From contig CM082593.2 of the NCBI GenBank assembly GCA_040954595.2, positions 7,068,001 to 7,132,000 of the forward strand: 64,000 nucleotides of DNA, in the 5' to 3' direction. The position numbers and the translations under genes were made by a program. This document shows, piece by piece, positions 24,499-37,292 of the stretch (the first letter of the stretch is position 1; every line of letters starts with the position of its first letter). The notes below the pieces were generated by a model. It was given only the letters and a program-made list of their open reading frames with translations. It ran no database searches and had not been told where the DNA came from. The DNA comes from Balanoglossus misakiensis. Lineage: Eukaryota; Hemichordata.

Positions 24499-26852
24499 GT
24501 GTGCTTTCCCCCCCCCTCCCCATTTGCAAAAATACGCGTCGCAAACATACCTTGCTGTCTTGATCATTAACATTTTGTAACGCATTCTCAGTGCAGCCCA
24601 GTGAAATAAAGTGGGTTTTGACGACCTCAGCTATAAGCCGGGCGATTTTTTTACCTCTATATCCTAAAGAAGAATTTTATGTCACGAGGCGTTTCCAATG
24701 TTTTCCCGAACACGCGAAGCAAATTTCGATGGTACTCGAGGCTAGGGAATCCGGCTGACTTTTTGCCGGCGAGGAGGCGTTATATTTTCATCAACACCTC
24801 GCGTTTTTCCAATATGGCCGTTCCACTCAAATATTCCGTCGTTTTTATTAATTTGAAAGGTAATAAATGCCAAAGGTGTACCTCGAGTCACTCTGTTGTG
24901 AGATTTGATTGAGAAGAGGAAATCGAGAGAGGGGGATTGGTTTTCTGATCCGCCATCTCTCTGCTCTGTTACTGCAGTATCGTGTTTGTTAAAAGCGGAT
25001 GTGGGATTGGGACAGAAATATTAAAGGCTGGTGATCGTTCTAGCTACCATATTTCACGCACTGTATATTAAAGTTTTGCCCTTCTTTTCACCAAATTTTC
25101 TGTCTTTTCCTAATCGCCGACACAGACTATGGTCCCTGCCATGTGTGTTGCGCCTGGAACTCCGCAAATGATTGCCAATTCGACAACCGCCCTCTGTCAG
25201 AAACGTATACACGTTTCCCACAATTGATACAAAAATGTAAAAAAAAATATGAACGTGCTCACCCATACACTAATTCCGTAATTCTGTGGGATTATTAACA
25301 TCATCTTGCAGAACCTTCGGCGCCAATGTGATGAAACCTTGACAAATCTCCACTCCACCAGAAGATTGGAATGAGAGTATAAACCACTGAAAAATGGTAC
25401 AAATTATAAAAAAAAGTTAATAATCTTGTATATCGATGGAAATTTGAGCCCAATTCAATGCGACGTGAGAATTAATACACCACGTACAATCAAAATATTG
25501 GCAGGCAGGATACCACGAGAAATTCTGGAAAAATTATAAAGTGGTGTGGTAAAAACAGTTACGTCATTGTCGTCATCGGTCACTGAAATGTTTTAGAGTT
25601 TTATCAATAGCGCTTAGAGGCAAGGCAGACAGACAGACAGACAGACAGACAGTCATGGTGCTCTATTTGTACCAACGGAAGATAAGATCAAGACGAATAA
25701 AAAGTTGGATAACAGGCGACTAAGAGGCGATCATTCTGACGGTGTCTGTGTTAACGAGTCTCCGGGTGTTTCCAGACCTGTGCCGGGGAAACCAGACACA
25801 ACAAGCTCAATGGCCATGTCCCCTATTCTCCAACGCGAGTGAGTAAAACCTAAAATTGTTTCTGGACCAAGACGGTTCAAGATGCCGTTTGAGTTTTTTC
25901 TCAAGTACATATTCATAAAACTTAGCTGCATAATGCAGCTGTGAATAAAACATAATTGGTTGCATTACGGTGATTAAATCATGTCCGGGAATTAACGCTA
26001 TTCCCCCTCGTGCGAGCGGATGTACTAATCAGGATAATAGATGAAATTGTATAATTTACTCCACTCTGGTTATTTGGACACCAAAACAGAAGTGGACAAT
26101 GGGAAGCTTTTATATTATATGTAATATAACAACCGGAAGGCAAAGATGTAATTTTCAGCAATATTAAGCAATATTACATATACATTTATCGAGCTGGGAT
26201 AACGGTCCGCCGCAGTGCCTCGACGCTAGGTGATTGAATTAATCTAAGAAGACGTGTTTGTAATCTCGACTATCGTTCTGTAATCACGTAGGAACGGACA
26301 AGGAGTTTGCACAAACTCATTACAGCAGTAACCTCTTAAAACGCCACACGTTTTATCTGATACTTCGCTCGAGACAACGTTATAAACCACGCTGTCGAAT
26401 AGTGGGGCATTTAATAAATCATTCTGTGCCAAAAACAAGGCAAAATGGGTCACATAAAAACGTTCGAACATGAATGCAATTTCTCACTGACTGTCATACG
26501 TGCTTTTCCTCCACATCTATCTGTTAGGAACTACTGTTTCGTATTTTCGTCAAACTTAGCTAGGGGAAATTACTTTCTGTTCTGAGAATACCACAAGTCA
26601 AATTACTAGACGACTTGCTACAAAAATAGGATCTTTCATTGAATTGCCCCAAAAGTTACACATTTGAATTTAGATTGCAAAGAATTAGCCATGTGGGTAT
26701 CGCGTTCTGTCTAGTATTTCTTGTCATCACGGTACATGAATTTTTAACAGTGACTGTTGTCTTTCCGGAGGCGCCTGCTAAAGCTGGCTGCTGTTTTCTA
26801 ACCCTCGGTGTCAAAGACGAGTTGGTTTACAGCAATCTGCAAAAATCATACA
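24499..26852. other. No gene recognised
   Basis: A C-rich run follows the solo repeat, and a short (CAGA)n tract lies at 25626-25652. No recognisable coding sequence. Confidence 0.45.
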
Positions 26853-27114
26853 TATAAATGCGCCCATCGCTCCCCGGAGAAACGAGACACTCAGGCCGGC
26901 ACGGCTTGTTGACAGTGTGAAAATGTCTCTAGTATTCGATGGTTCAGATGTTGACAGCTTGTGGGCGCGGGGGCGCGCGCGGAGAGCTTTGACGCGCCCG
27001 CGTGTCAGTGGCAAGTCAAAGGGATTTGCGTCGCGATACGTGACCCCTCCGTTCGAGCCGTGTTTGGCACATGACGCTTTGACATCTGGGCAGTTCGGGG
27101 GAGCTAGCATCTAA
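26853..27114 (+). other. Possible TATA-driven small gene in a CpG-rich patch
   Basis: TATAAAT (26853-26859) is followed 64 bp later by AAAATGT and a 63-residue frame (26923-27114) rich in Arg and Ser. The region 26940-27060 is very GC- and CpG-rich. Both strands are open through it, so the frame may be a by-product of composition. The protein is not recognised. Confidence 0.18.
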
Positions 27115-28550
27115 AAGCACTTAGCAAGGAAAATTCACCGATGTGGTAATTCTGTTGGCTTTGAAAGAAAGAAAGGTTAAAAAAGGCCGAGGGTTTAATC
27201 CGTTCAATACGGCATCAGTCACATGACCAATTTAGAGCTTACAATGGTATTCCCTTGGTCGAAGTTAAAATGTTTTACTTTTACTTGTTACCCATGCATT
27301 ACGGTGGAATTGCTCAGCAATTTGAGCAGTTGAGAATTTCGTTCAAGAAGTAGTACTCTAGGATTATGGATGATTGCAATCATTGCATCACATGTGAAGC
27401 GATGTACACATTCCAATAATCGAATTATGTTTTTTGTCTGCGTTCACAAACAATTATAAATCAGTCACGTGATATACGTTCGTTTTATACAAGAATGTGT
27501 TTACGCCATTCTGGTCGATAAACTTCCTGTTTGAAGGCATAAAGCGATGACGTAATTTACTGCTCTCTTAAAACCTCACAGTAGGCATAAAACGATGACG
27601 TCTGGTGTAAAAGTTATGACGTAGCAATATTTCTTCGCTTTCAGGCGGAAAACATCAATAAATTTGTCGAGAGCAGTCAAAGAAATGGACAAGGCGACTT
27701 TATAGATATCTTATCTTAAAAGTCAACATCTTAACCTTTAGGGCATATTTTGTGAATTTTATGGAATCAACGGAAACAAATGGTGGGCGACTGCGAGTAT
27801 CGTGGATTTAGAAATCTGAATTATCTCAAAGTTGCCAACAGATTGGCTGTCAAATTATTTGTGACAGTTTTGAGGTTCGATCGTCTTGTCAGAATAGAAA
27901 CGAAGTCGATATGGTCAACGTCCATGTTTTTAGTTTAAAAATAACACAATTTTTTCGTAAATGGTGAAAACAATTTTCTTTTAAAAGCTCACAAGGTACG
28001 TTTGTCAACTCTAAGAATGCGTCTAACTCTAAGACATTAAGAATAAAGTTGAAACCGACAAAAATGTCTTGCAAATCCACAAAAAGGTCTTGCCAATCCA
28101 TTAGCCACGCCTGACCTTGAAATGCCCCAGGGAGTTAGGTTTATACGAATCTCGGAGTACAATTACTCGCCAGACTTCAGTCATTTGGCGGTACAGCCTT
28201 CACTAAAAATATTCCTCACGTGACGAAAATGAAAACGGTGGGATACGTGATTTTGTGAGGGAAGGGATTAGTATGACTGTATAATATATTGAGTTTAAGT
28301 GTCCCGTGTCAAGGGCTGTTTACGATGACATATTATAGCGCTGAAATGATCAATAACTCTTACGCTGGGGGTAAATAAACACGGCACTTTCTACAGTGTA
28401 ATTTCGCTAGATGTATTTAATACCTCATTGACCGTGACTCGTCTACGTCATAGGACGTAAAACACACCGCGAACTTGAAAGGTTTGCGCGTTTGAAGTGA
28501 AATCGTTTCAGCCATTTCAGGTATTTTTTTCTTCCGCATTTTTTCCTTAG
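27115..28550. other. No gene recognised; CRE-like direct repeat
   Basis: An imperfect 49-bp direct repeat (AGGCATAAAGCGATGACGT near 27534 and a copy near 27583) plus TGACGTA at 27617 places three CRE/ATF half-site motifs within 76 bp. Otherwise featureless. Confidence 0.45.
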
Positions 28551-28900
28551 ATGGCACATCGGTGTTCGGAGCTCATGCAGCAAATGTGTCGACTAATGAC
28601 ACTCGTAGTACGAAACTAAATGTCTCGTCAAACGCAATTTTTGAACTTGATAAGACTCACATCTAATCAGGTCTTATAATCAGTATCATTCAAGGTAAGT
28701 TAATGACCAGGTCCAAAAGGCTGTGCCTATGAAGTATATTTTCGTCCGTATATTTTTCTTAAGAAGTCGCCACCAATGTTTCGAACTCAGCAAATGTGTT
28801 GGATAATAACACCTGTAATACGAAACTATCCGGTAAATATCTCGCTTAGCGTCTTCCAAATGATTAATAAAAGTGACTGGATACTATTCGTCTTCTGTCG
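28551..28900 (+). repeat. Diverged 210-bp tandem duplication, first unit exon-like
   Basis: CAGCAAATGTGT followed by related sequence through ATACGAAACTA-like text recurs at an offset of 210 bp (28578 and 28788). The first unit is framed by an acceptor TTTTTTCCTTAG (ending 28550) and a donor CAAG/GTAAGT at 28695. One frame stays open in both units over the matched part. It could be a duplicated exon or simply an old duplication. Confidence 0.3.
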
Positions 28901-31900
28901 CAAAGATAATTACCCCTTTTTACGGTCGATTAACGATTTATAGTGTAGTTCAGAGCATTTCCTCCATTTGAAGGGTATATCGAACCCTGGCGTGCTGACT
29001 TTTTGTAAGAGCGACAGAGGGAAAAAATGACACTTTCGAGAAATTTATGACTTCCTTCATGAATTATTTCCGGAAAGTATCAGGTAAAGCGCAGGGCATA
29101 CCCTGTTCTTGTGTGACGCATCCACGCGATTGCAAGCTCTGGATTTGCCTTTTTTTATACCGGCGCTGAATGAGTGAGTTTATTACCCCTCGATTATTCG
29201 TCGAGGACACGCGAAAGCCAATCAGGGCGCATTTGAAGAGAGCAGCCGTAACCGTTTTAAAGAGCGGATAACCGTTTAGAAATAACATGTATAGTCCATG
29301 CTATTTGCCAGGTAAGTCGATGAAACTCACAGACCCCTTGGGCTGTTCATAAAAATCAATAAATCTGAATGCAAAGCCGATATTTTTTTCCGTTGTCAGT
29401 AATTTATAACCCAATCAAGCCAGTGACTGCGGTCCACTAAACCTGGGCTGTGTAAACACCGGCCAGTAAAATTGGGCTTCTCGCTGCTGGACGGAGAGAT
29501 GACAATGAATGAAATTAGTCAACAAGTTTTACCCCCGTTGACTGACATCGCGATGAAATTGAAATCGATTACTCATATTTCCAATCAGGGGGTCAGCGCA
29601 ATAAAAAAAGTCACGCAATATCAGAAATCTGTCTATAATTAACAACTGGGCACATTAAATTATTTTACACTGTAATTGAAATTAAGCGCAATAAAATATG
29701 GTCGCCGTTGCGCAGACTGTACACGTCGGACCACAATTCCGCAAGACAATGAGGGAATAATGAGGGCGGCTTAATGGTGTTGGAAGGTGGATGTCTGACA
29801 GACGTGACCCCTGTTGACCTCATTTGGTTCTCATTGATACGGGCGACTAGCCGTTGACGCTCAGTGCAAATTGTGTGTACGTGCTTAAAATCACAAAACT
29901 CGCGCAGTGCAGTTTTCAGCGAGGTATTTTCGTCCTCCGTAGGCAGTCTTCTGCCGTCACGGGAGAAAAGGTTCCCGCGCATTTTTGTTCTATGGCCGAA
30001 AGGAAAGAAGGAGAGCGCCATCGTCTGCCGTCAACAACACATTTAGGCGCTGATCTTTGCACCTTTGGAAATGTCAGAGAACAGTACCTGTGACAGAGTG
30101 AATGTTGACAAGAAACCAGACAGAAGGGTCGTCTGCAACACATTTCTTAAATAACAAAACTTCTGTTCACAAGTTTTTTTGTTGTTGTTGAGTTATGGAA
30201 AATTGTTTTTTGTCACGTAAGCGGAAGAGTTCGTTCATAGCGAGTGCGTAGGCCTGAGCTACACAGACCGACACTTGCCTGAGCCGTCGCACAGGAAGTG
30301 GCGGCCATTTTGAAGCGACACCCTGTCCAAAATTGCGCGGTGACCTTTGACACCGATTGTTGATGACGAGCTGAAGGCATCTTCTGCCAAATATTTGAGT
30401 AGATGTTCAAAAAGGGACAGTAGCGGTAACTTTTGATGATTATTTCACTGATTTTGGTTTCTGTAAACAACTACAATACGCCCGAATAGACGGGGAACAC
30501 GGCGTACACACAAAACGACAAAACCTTCGACAGAAACCCCGCCTTTGCGTACAATTTCCCCGAGACCTTTGTCGTCATGGCCCTTAAAAGTTAATTACTT
30601 GAGACTCTGTTTACCCAAATCGATTCTTGTGCAAGACGATACCATTGTTTTTCACTATTGACCGATCACCCATGCGTTGGTGAAGAGGGTAAAAATCGAT
30701 TCGACGCATTCACGCCAATTTTAATGCGCCAGCAGATCATTGATTTAGGGTTGGGGTTTTTGAGCAAACAGTAGTTTGTCTCCATTCAGGTTTGCAACGA
30801 GTGACAGTTGTGGCCTTCTTGAGAGAACGGCAGAAGTTTCATGAGGTAAGGCAATTGAGGAGCTTCGGGGTAGTACTGTTTATGTTCAGTTGGTCACACA
30901 GTCAACAGATAGGTAGCGGCGTAAACATAATGGCGATCTTGTTAAAAACTTCATAGCGACATATTTATTTATGGATTTCCAAACTCACCTGCCGAAGTGA
31001 ATTTTAATACGAGGGCATGTACATGTATAATAGGCTATGGACTTCAAAGTTTATAAAAGATTAAGGTAAACGAACTTTCACTTTTCCGTATTTTTGAATA
31101 ATTTTTCTCACAGCCATTTGTTGATGGGAATCCCATTAGTTCTCGCGTTGCCCTACAATTCTTACGTCACGAAAAACGTCACGGTAACAAGTGGTGAACG
31201 ACAAATAGTGATGAATCTCGTGAACTCGGACGGTTGTTCATGTCTGTAGTTACATGAAAGTCACGGCTGGAGTCGGATTCTTGGTCATTTTCGGATTTCG
31301 CAAGTGGCAGGGCCGCTACGACGTGCTGACGAGAGCGGTCACGGATGATATTACAATAAAAGGGTGGCTATGATGAGGTGACCCGATTTTTGAATTAGTG
31401 TCGACCGTCGCACTGACTCAAACGGTATAAAAAATGTGGCAATCACTGATCGATTTTTTTTGCCATTTTAGCGCAGGTGTGTGAATCCCCAGATATCAAA
31501 ACCGGGGAACGACAGCCAAAAGGCGAAGAGCAAAACAAAAATGCCACAGTTGACGTCATTTGGAGCGCTGTCGTGTCAGGCTCACTCTAAAAATCACGGA
31601 TGATTGCTCGGTTGGTTGACACGGACCACAGATTCAGATCTGAGCGAGAGGCGGATTAATGCTGTTTGTTCACAGTACAGTTAATGTATGAAATATGAAC
31701 CATATTGCAATTCTGAGTCATAATTCTTCGAAATGTGAGTTTTATTGCACGCCTCCTGTCGTGCTGGTGAGGATGCGTGGTTACACAGTTCACTTAGCTT
31801 ATGCCATATGTGCTATGCTTTGTTCGGGTAGCTTTGCGGTTTCTCATGACGTGCATAGGACAGCTGCTGGCGGGAAAATGTAATTATTTTATATACATTT

Positions 31901-33811
31901 AATTATTTGAACGATTTCGCTCAGAACAGATTTTTATTGACATTTATCTACGAATTCTATTTATTCACACAAAAAGTGTGAGAATTGACTTTAATGTCAA
32001 GATGTGAAATAGAGAAGGGGAGTGTTACAGTGCCACAGTTTGAACGTGCCTGCTGATTTCTAAATTCATGGCGACTTTGTTTCTTTAAAAACATCAAACA
32101 GAGTTTGCGCTGCCGAGTGGACCAGCGTGATGCATTAAGTGGGAGGCCGGTAAATATGTTCGCTTTTGTATTCGAGAAATAACTTTCAACTCAATTTTAC
32201 AGATAGACACGCCAACTCATAATTAGTCTTCTTTCGCGGGACGCCTCGCATCCAGATGCAAAATAGGAAAAGGGATTCAAAGATAACCGCAATATCTTCA
32301 ATTGCCGCTCCCGTCGTGTCCCGTCGTGTGCGACTGCAAAGTCTTTCCTTTGATCACATCACACCTGCGTTGAAGTACGTACAGTCACATCAAAATCATT
32401 TTGTGGTAGTTCGAGAAATAAAGATGGCGCGGGTAAACTTCGCTCAATTTTCGACCATGGACCCATTACCTCCGCGCGGTCGGTAATGAAATGTGACCGT
32501 CGGTTTCACAGTCACTCGCGGTTACCTTGGCAACGGGACGATTACTCCGGCATATTTTATTCCCCCCAGAGTCAACGAAGGATATTTACATAGACAATAA
32601 TGCCACATTCTGTCTACATTTACTTACACATAGCAGAGGACCCGAAGTAGTTGTCAAAATCCAGACGGTTTGAAAGGACTATATTTGTCCGAGTTCTGAG
32701 GGAAGATTAAAATGTTGCGCACGCATCATTCGTTTGCGGACGGACTCTCTCCCAATAGTCGTTTATGCCAACATCGTAAAACACAGCTTATTTGATCTCT
32801 TTAGTGCAAATATACGTACTAGTGGGAACTGGTTTTCTTTAAATCTTAGCCTCCTCGTGAACGTGTTCTGATCGGAACGAGGTATTTTTGAAGATCTAGG
32901 GCATACTGTTTCGCCAATATTTCACTAGTGATACCTCGCATGATGGTTTTATTATTGACTATAATTGCACCATTTATTACTGAGCGCCATGTTTATATCA
33001 TTCGATGAGATTTTCTTTTCGGTTTCTTATTACGAATTTAAATGATGACGTCAGTTATAATATTCTATCCAGGATTTCATCCCACAGGAATGAAATCTAG
33101 TTTCTCTTTGCGTGTTTTAAGGAACGTTTATCTTTTTCTGTAGTTTTGTTTTGCGTATCAAAACCTTGCTTTACTCCCAATAGCTTACTGAAATGTAACG
33201 ACCACTGTTATTATTAACAACTGAATTCATTTCCCGACCGGACTTGAATTCAATTTCAAGCAATAACAATACTGACTGGACGCACGTAGGCTGTGTTGAT
33301 GAGCTAAATACTTAGTCATTCATCGTGCTTCGGGGATTCGAACTGGAAACTACTCGGAAAGAAAGCACACTTTTAAAGAAAGTCTGCTAAGATGAAACTG
33401 AGGTACAACTTTGTCCAGTAAATTGCAGAGGACATGATATTGACAACACGAGAGACAAATTTCCCGTGCGTATCATACCAATCTCTCTGTGTGTGTCTGT
33501 GTTGCCACGTCCTCATACTTCTTGTCAAAAAGTAAGGTAACTCAGAGTTACTTTACTACCGAAGAGGTGTACACTGACTCCCTGTACTACTAGTAGTGTA
33601 CCTGATATATTACTGATGGGTAAAATTTGAGTATGCAAATAATATCTAAGGATGTACCTCGGGGGACCCCCCAACTTAAATATGGCCGCCGATGCGCACT
33701 TCGCAGAGATTGGTTTTGGGCGTCTTCCTGATATATATAGTTCGTATATTTGTTGGAGTGCCTGATGCTATCAGAGAATCTGAAGGTTTGCACTGTTTTC
33801 ATTTATTCCAG
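28901..33811. other. No gene recognised upstream of the K2P gene
   Basis: Contains another GTAAGT donor context at 29312, an exon-like segment (30790-30845), a perfect X-box GTTACC-TT-GGCAAC (32521-32534) and CRE palindromes at 31551 and 33046. It presumably includes the K2P promoter and any untranslated exons, but no start site can be fixed. Confidence 0.4.
30790..30845 (+). other. Exon-like segment
   Basis: Acceptor TCTCCATTCAG, donor CATGAG/GTAAGG at 30846. One frame is fully open and well mixed (LQRVTVVAFLRERQKFHE). Joined in phase to the 33812 acceptor it meets a stop after five codons, so if used there it is not part of the channel protein. Confidence 0.25.
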
Positions 33812-33909
33812 AAGATTATTGAACCATAATTCAAGCGATGGTGTGGGGCTGAGACAAAACTGAGGACCGAGAACTTCTCATTCCGCGCTGCCAATATTCC
33901 GTAAAAATA
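33812..33909 (+). other. K2P 5' untranslated sequence, possible spliced leader exon start
   Basis: TTTTCATTTATTCCAG ending at 33811 is a good acceptor. An in-frame TGA lies at 33850 with no ATG before 33910. The exon may therefore begin here, with the upstream leader on a distant exon. Confidence 0.35.
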
Positions 33910-34369
33910 ATGGCGTCAGAGTCGAGGCGTCTATCCAGCCGTCTTGCCGACGACGACGACGACGACGATTCCGAGTTCGGCGACAGCGAGGAGGAGGACC
34001 AGCACGACTTCAAGTGCCACCCCAAGCACTGGATCCACTTCGTGTCGTCGCACGGCGGACTGATCTCGCTGCTGATCATCTACTGCCTCATCGGCGCCTG
34101 GGTGTTCATGGCCGTCGAGGCCCCGCGCGAACTCTCCATCCGGCTGCAGCTGGTGAAGGACAGGAAGCGGCTGCTGGAGTTTCTGTGGAACTCCAGCTAC
34201 GAGCGGGCCAGCCCCGAGAACTGGACCCTGGTCGCCAGCGTGGCACTGGCCAAGTGGGAGAAGAAAGTACAGGACGCCTACAGCGTGGGATTGGACCCGT
34301 CCACAGAGCATGTCACGTGGGATATGAGCGGCGCCCTGTTCTTCGTCACCACTGTCATCACTACAATAG
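33910..34369 (+). CDS. K2P exon 1 (N-terminus, M1, cap, pore helix 1)
   Basis: The start ATG follows an in-frame TGA (33850) with A at -3 and G at +4. The exon ends ACAATAG/GTGTGT, one base into the first filter glycine codon. Confidence 0.93.
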
Positions 34370-37249
34370 GTGTGTACAAAACATCTTTTTGATTCTTACA
34401 GCAAAAACTTTTGATAACGTTTGATTACTTGTTGTTTTTCGTACTTGAATAACTAGAATCATTCACTTGGACAAAAGATAACGTAAATAGATCACTCTGG
34501 TATATGTGTTCTTCGTCCCCTGTCACATGCAAATGTCCTCCCATATAAACTGCCTAGTCACGCGAGATCTCGCAATATCTCGTGGAGTTCGGAAAACGGT
34601 CTATTGGGGGTAGAATCTGAGCAGAGCGTGTGTGCCTGCATGCAATAGAAGTTTTAAACCCCTGATCCGAAGAAATGTCACTTTTTTTCGAGGGATTTCC
34701 CAAAACAACTAAGTTTATGCTCATGCTCGTTCACAAATCTGTCATCTGGCATCGCAGCTTATGACACAATATACCGAAATAAACGGAAAAGCAATTACCA
34801 TAGACTCCGCGCGGTAAGAGCTTAAAATGCTTTAACGATTTCTTTCCCCGTAATGTGTTTCGTGTCAAATGTCCCCATTCAACACCGGTACAGCACAGTC
34901 CGCGCAGAATCTTGCATAAAGATTAATATCCTAAATCGAATACATTGTTGTCGCTTTTTATCTGCTCCAGTACGCCGTGTATGAAAATTGAAAGTGAGAG
35001 GTTTTTTTGTAGCCATGATTTTTTTTCTTAATAGGTGTTCAGAAAGACTAAGACATGAACGGAATTCGATATTGCGAGCAAAACAGAAACCGGAGATCCA
35101 GCTATCTCCCATCCCTGTGCTATAATCGCCGTATTTGATTTCAGCCGCATCTTAGATTTCCATGACATTTCGTGTAATCTTGAAATATCGATGGCTATTC
35201 CGCGGGGGATTTCCCGCCAAAACATTTCCCATGATCCCACGCACTGTTAACAGAGAAGTCGAAAGTTTCCACCCTTCTGGGGATATTTTCAGTTTTGACT
35301 CAAAGTTGCCTGGTATATTCTGTTTTCTGCCTTTGTTATTGACGGGTGGTGCTTTATACTGTTTTATCTACAACGAAAATTCTAACATCAAAGCGATGTG
35401 TGTAATGTTAACGTCTCAGCATGGTTTCCAGGAAGGACTAAAACTCTGACTTTAGACCAACCGGACAGAATTCTCACAATTTTGGTCTCCGTGACGAGGA
35501 TTCCTAACACATTTGCCATGAGTAGTCTCAGCAAACGGTGGTAACGTTCTATTTTGTTTCCAACAACACTCGCATCGCGCGACAGACCGGACAATACAGA
35601 CAGACACAGTTGGCGTGGGAAACGACGCGGAAATATCATATCCGGCGATATGGTTTGGCTACTTTGCATGGCGTGGCTCTAATATCCTCTCAGACTGTCG
35701 ATGTGAGAACTCTAATCAACCACGTTTATGAACCCGCAGCTATAGGTGAAGGTCATGATGACCTAGAGCGGGTCTGCATTATGGATTCCAATGGGGTTTC
35801 AGTCTACTCTAGTATCCTGTCCAACAAGTAAGAACCAACTGAATCCTAACTTTGCACCTCGAGACTATTAAGGTGTAAGGTCGAAGAGAAAACACATTAT
35901 GAAATATGTCTAATAAACTAGAATTGAAAAAGGGACAAGACGCGGAAAAATGAAAATAAATAACTTCCTTATCAGATGTAATTTAAAAATTTGCTTGAAT
36001 ACAAGTGGTCCGTGTGATGTTTACAGATCACTGACAATGTTAGCTTCCAGATGGTTCTGGCCTCTACGATTGTGTTGTTACAAAATTTCTGATTATGATT
36101 ATGTTTGCGTAAATATCGCTGAACCCCCATCCTCCCACCTCAATAAGATCGTAGGTTTTGTTGAACTTTTAGAATGAAGGGAAATTGTCAAATTGCCAGG
36201 TAGATAATCCAGAACCTTTGAATTCTTATTATATGCCGGAAATGTCGGGGTTCAACATTATTAAGCAAGAATAAAAATAAAGTTAATTCGCGACGTATAC
36301 GAACACACGCTGGAAAATGCTATAAGTCACAGCCGCTGGTATTTCAAAATGAGCTCAAATTGGTTTTCGATCGTCTTCTCCTCAACTTATGCGGCGTACT
36401 TTTGAAAAACGCGTGTCTTCCAGTGACGTCTAAGGCAGAACAGTCCACCCACGGGAACAAATATCGAGGCCCTTGCACGACAACAAGCCGACGAGTAAGT
36501 TACTTCGGTATGTTTGATGCCACGTGGTTAGTAAAGGGAAAACCTTGAGGATCCGCCCTGTGGGAGATTATTATTAAATTGACTTGGGTAGTTCTCTGCG
36601 CAACAAGGACTGTTATCTGCTGTTGGCGATATGCTCTGTAATTACTGGATATGATAAGGTTCACGCTGAAAAAAATGCGATTTCCAAAAGTTCTTGGGAT
36701 TCGTAATGGTAGGGGTTTTTCGTCTTTGGAAGGTTAATACACGCGCAGTTAACCGTAGGAAAATAACCAAATCTTTTTCGATTATTATCGTGCATTAACT
36801 GTTGTTATACTGAACGGTCTTAGTCTCTCGAATTTGAAGACTTGTTGACTGTTTTAGAGCGCAGTGTCTATTAAAACCCTATGGGCTGCAAGTTTTTGCG
36901 TTTTGGGGGACTTATTTCCAAACTTAATTAAGGTCAATATAGATTTACCTACAGAGGGATGAGTATGCAAGGACTGTAAACCTGACTAGGACTGCACGTG
37001 TCAGTTTGAACGAGAAAATATACTGTTGGTGCACATGCGCGAAGGATAAAATTAAATATGTCCGTCTGGCGGCCATTTTCTTACGATTCTTATGTCCAGC
37101 GCTATTTCTCAAATCATACCCCAGGTTTATTGTAATTCTTGCTAGAAGCTTTGCTTTGAACCCTTTTGCAGACATTCCAGATTTTTTTTTTCAATTCCTT
37201 TCTGAATTCCTTCAATCTTTTCTTGATTTCTTAACCACATGACAACTGT

Positions 37250-37292
<43 letters not shown>

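Noticed and set aside
33831-34424. Long - strand and second-frame + strand open frames over K2P exon 1
   Set aside because: They overlap a confidently spliced channel exon and arise from its GC-rich third positions.
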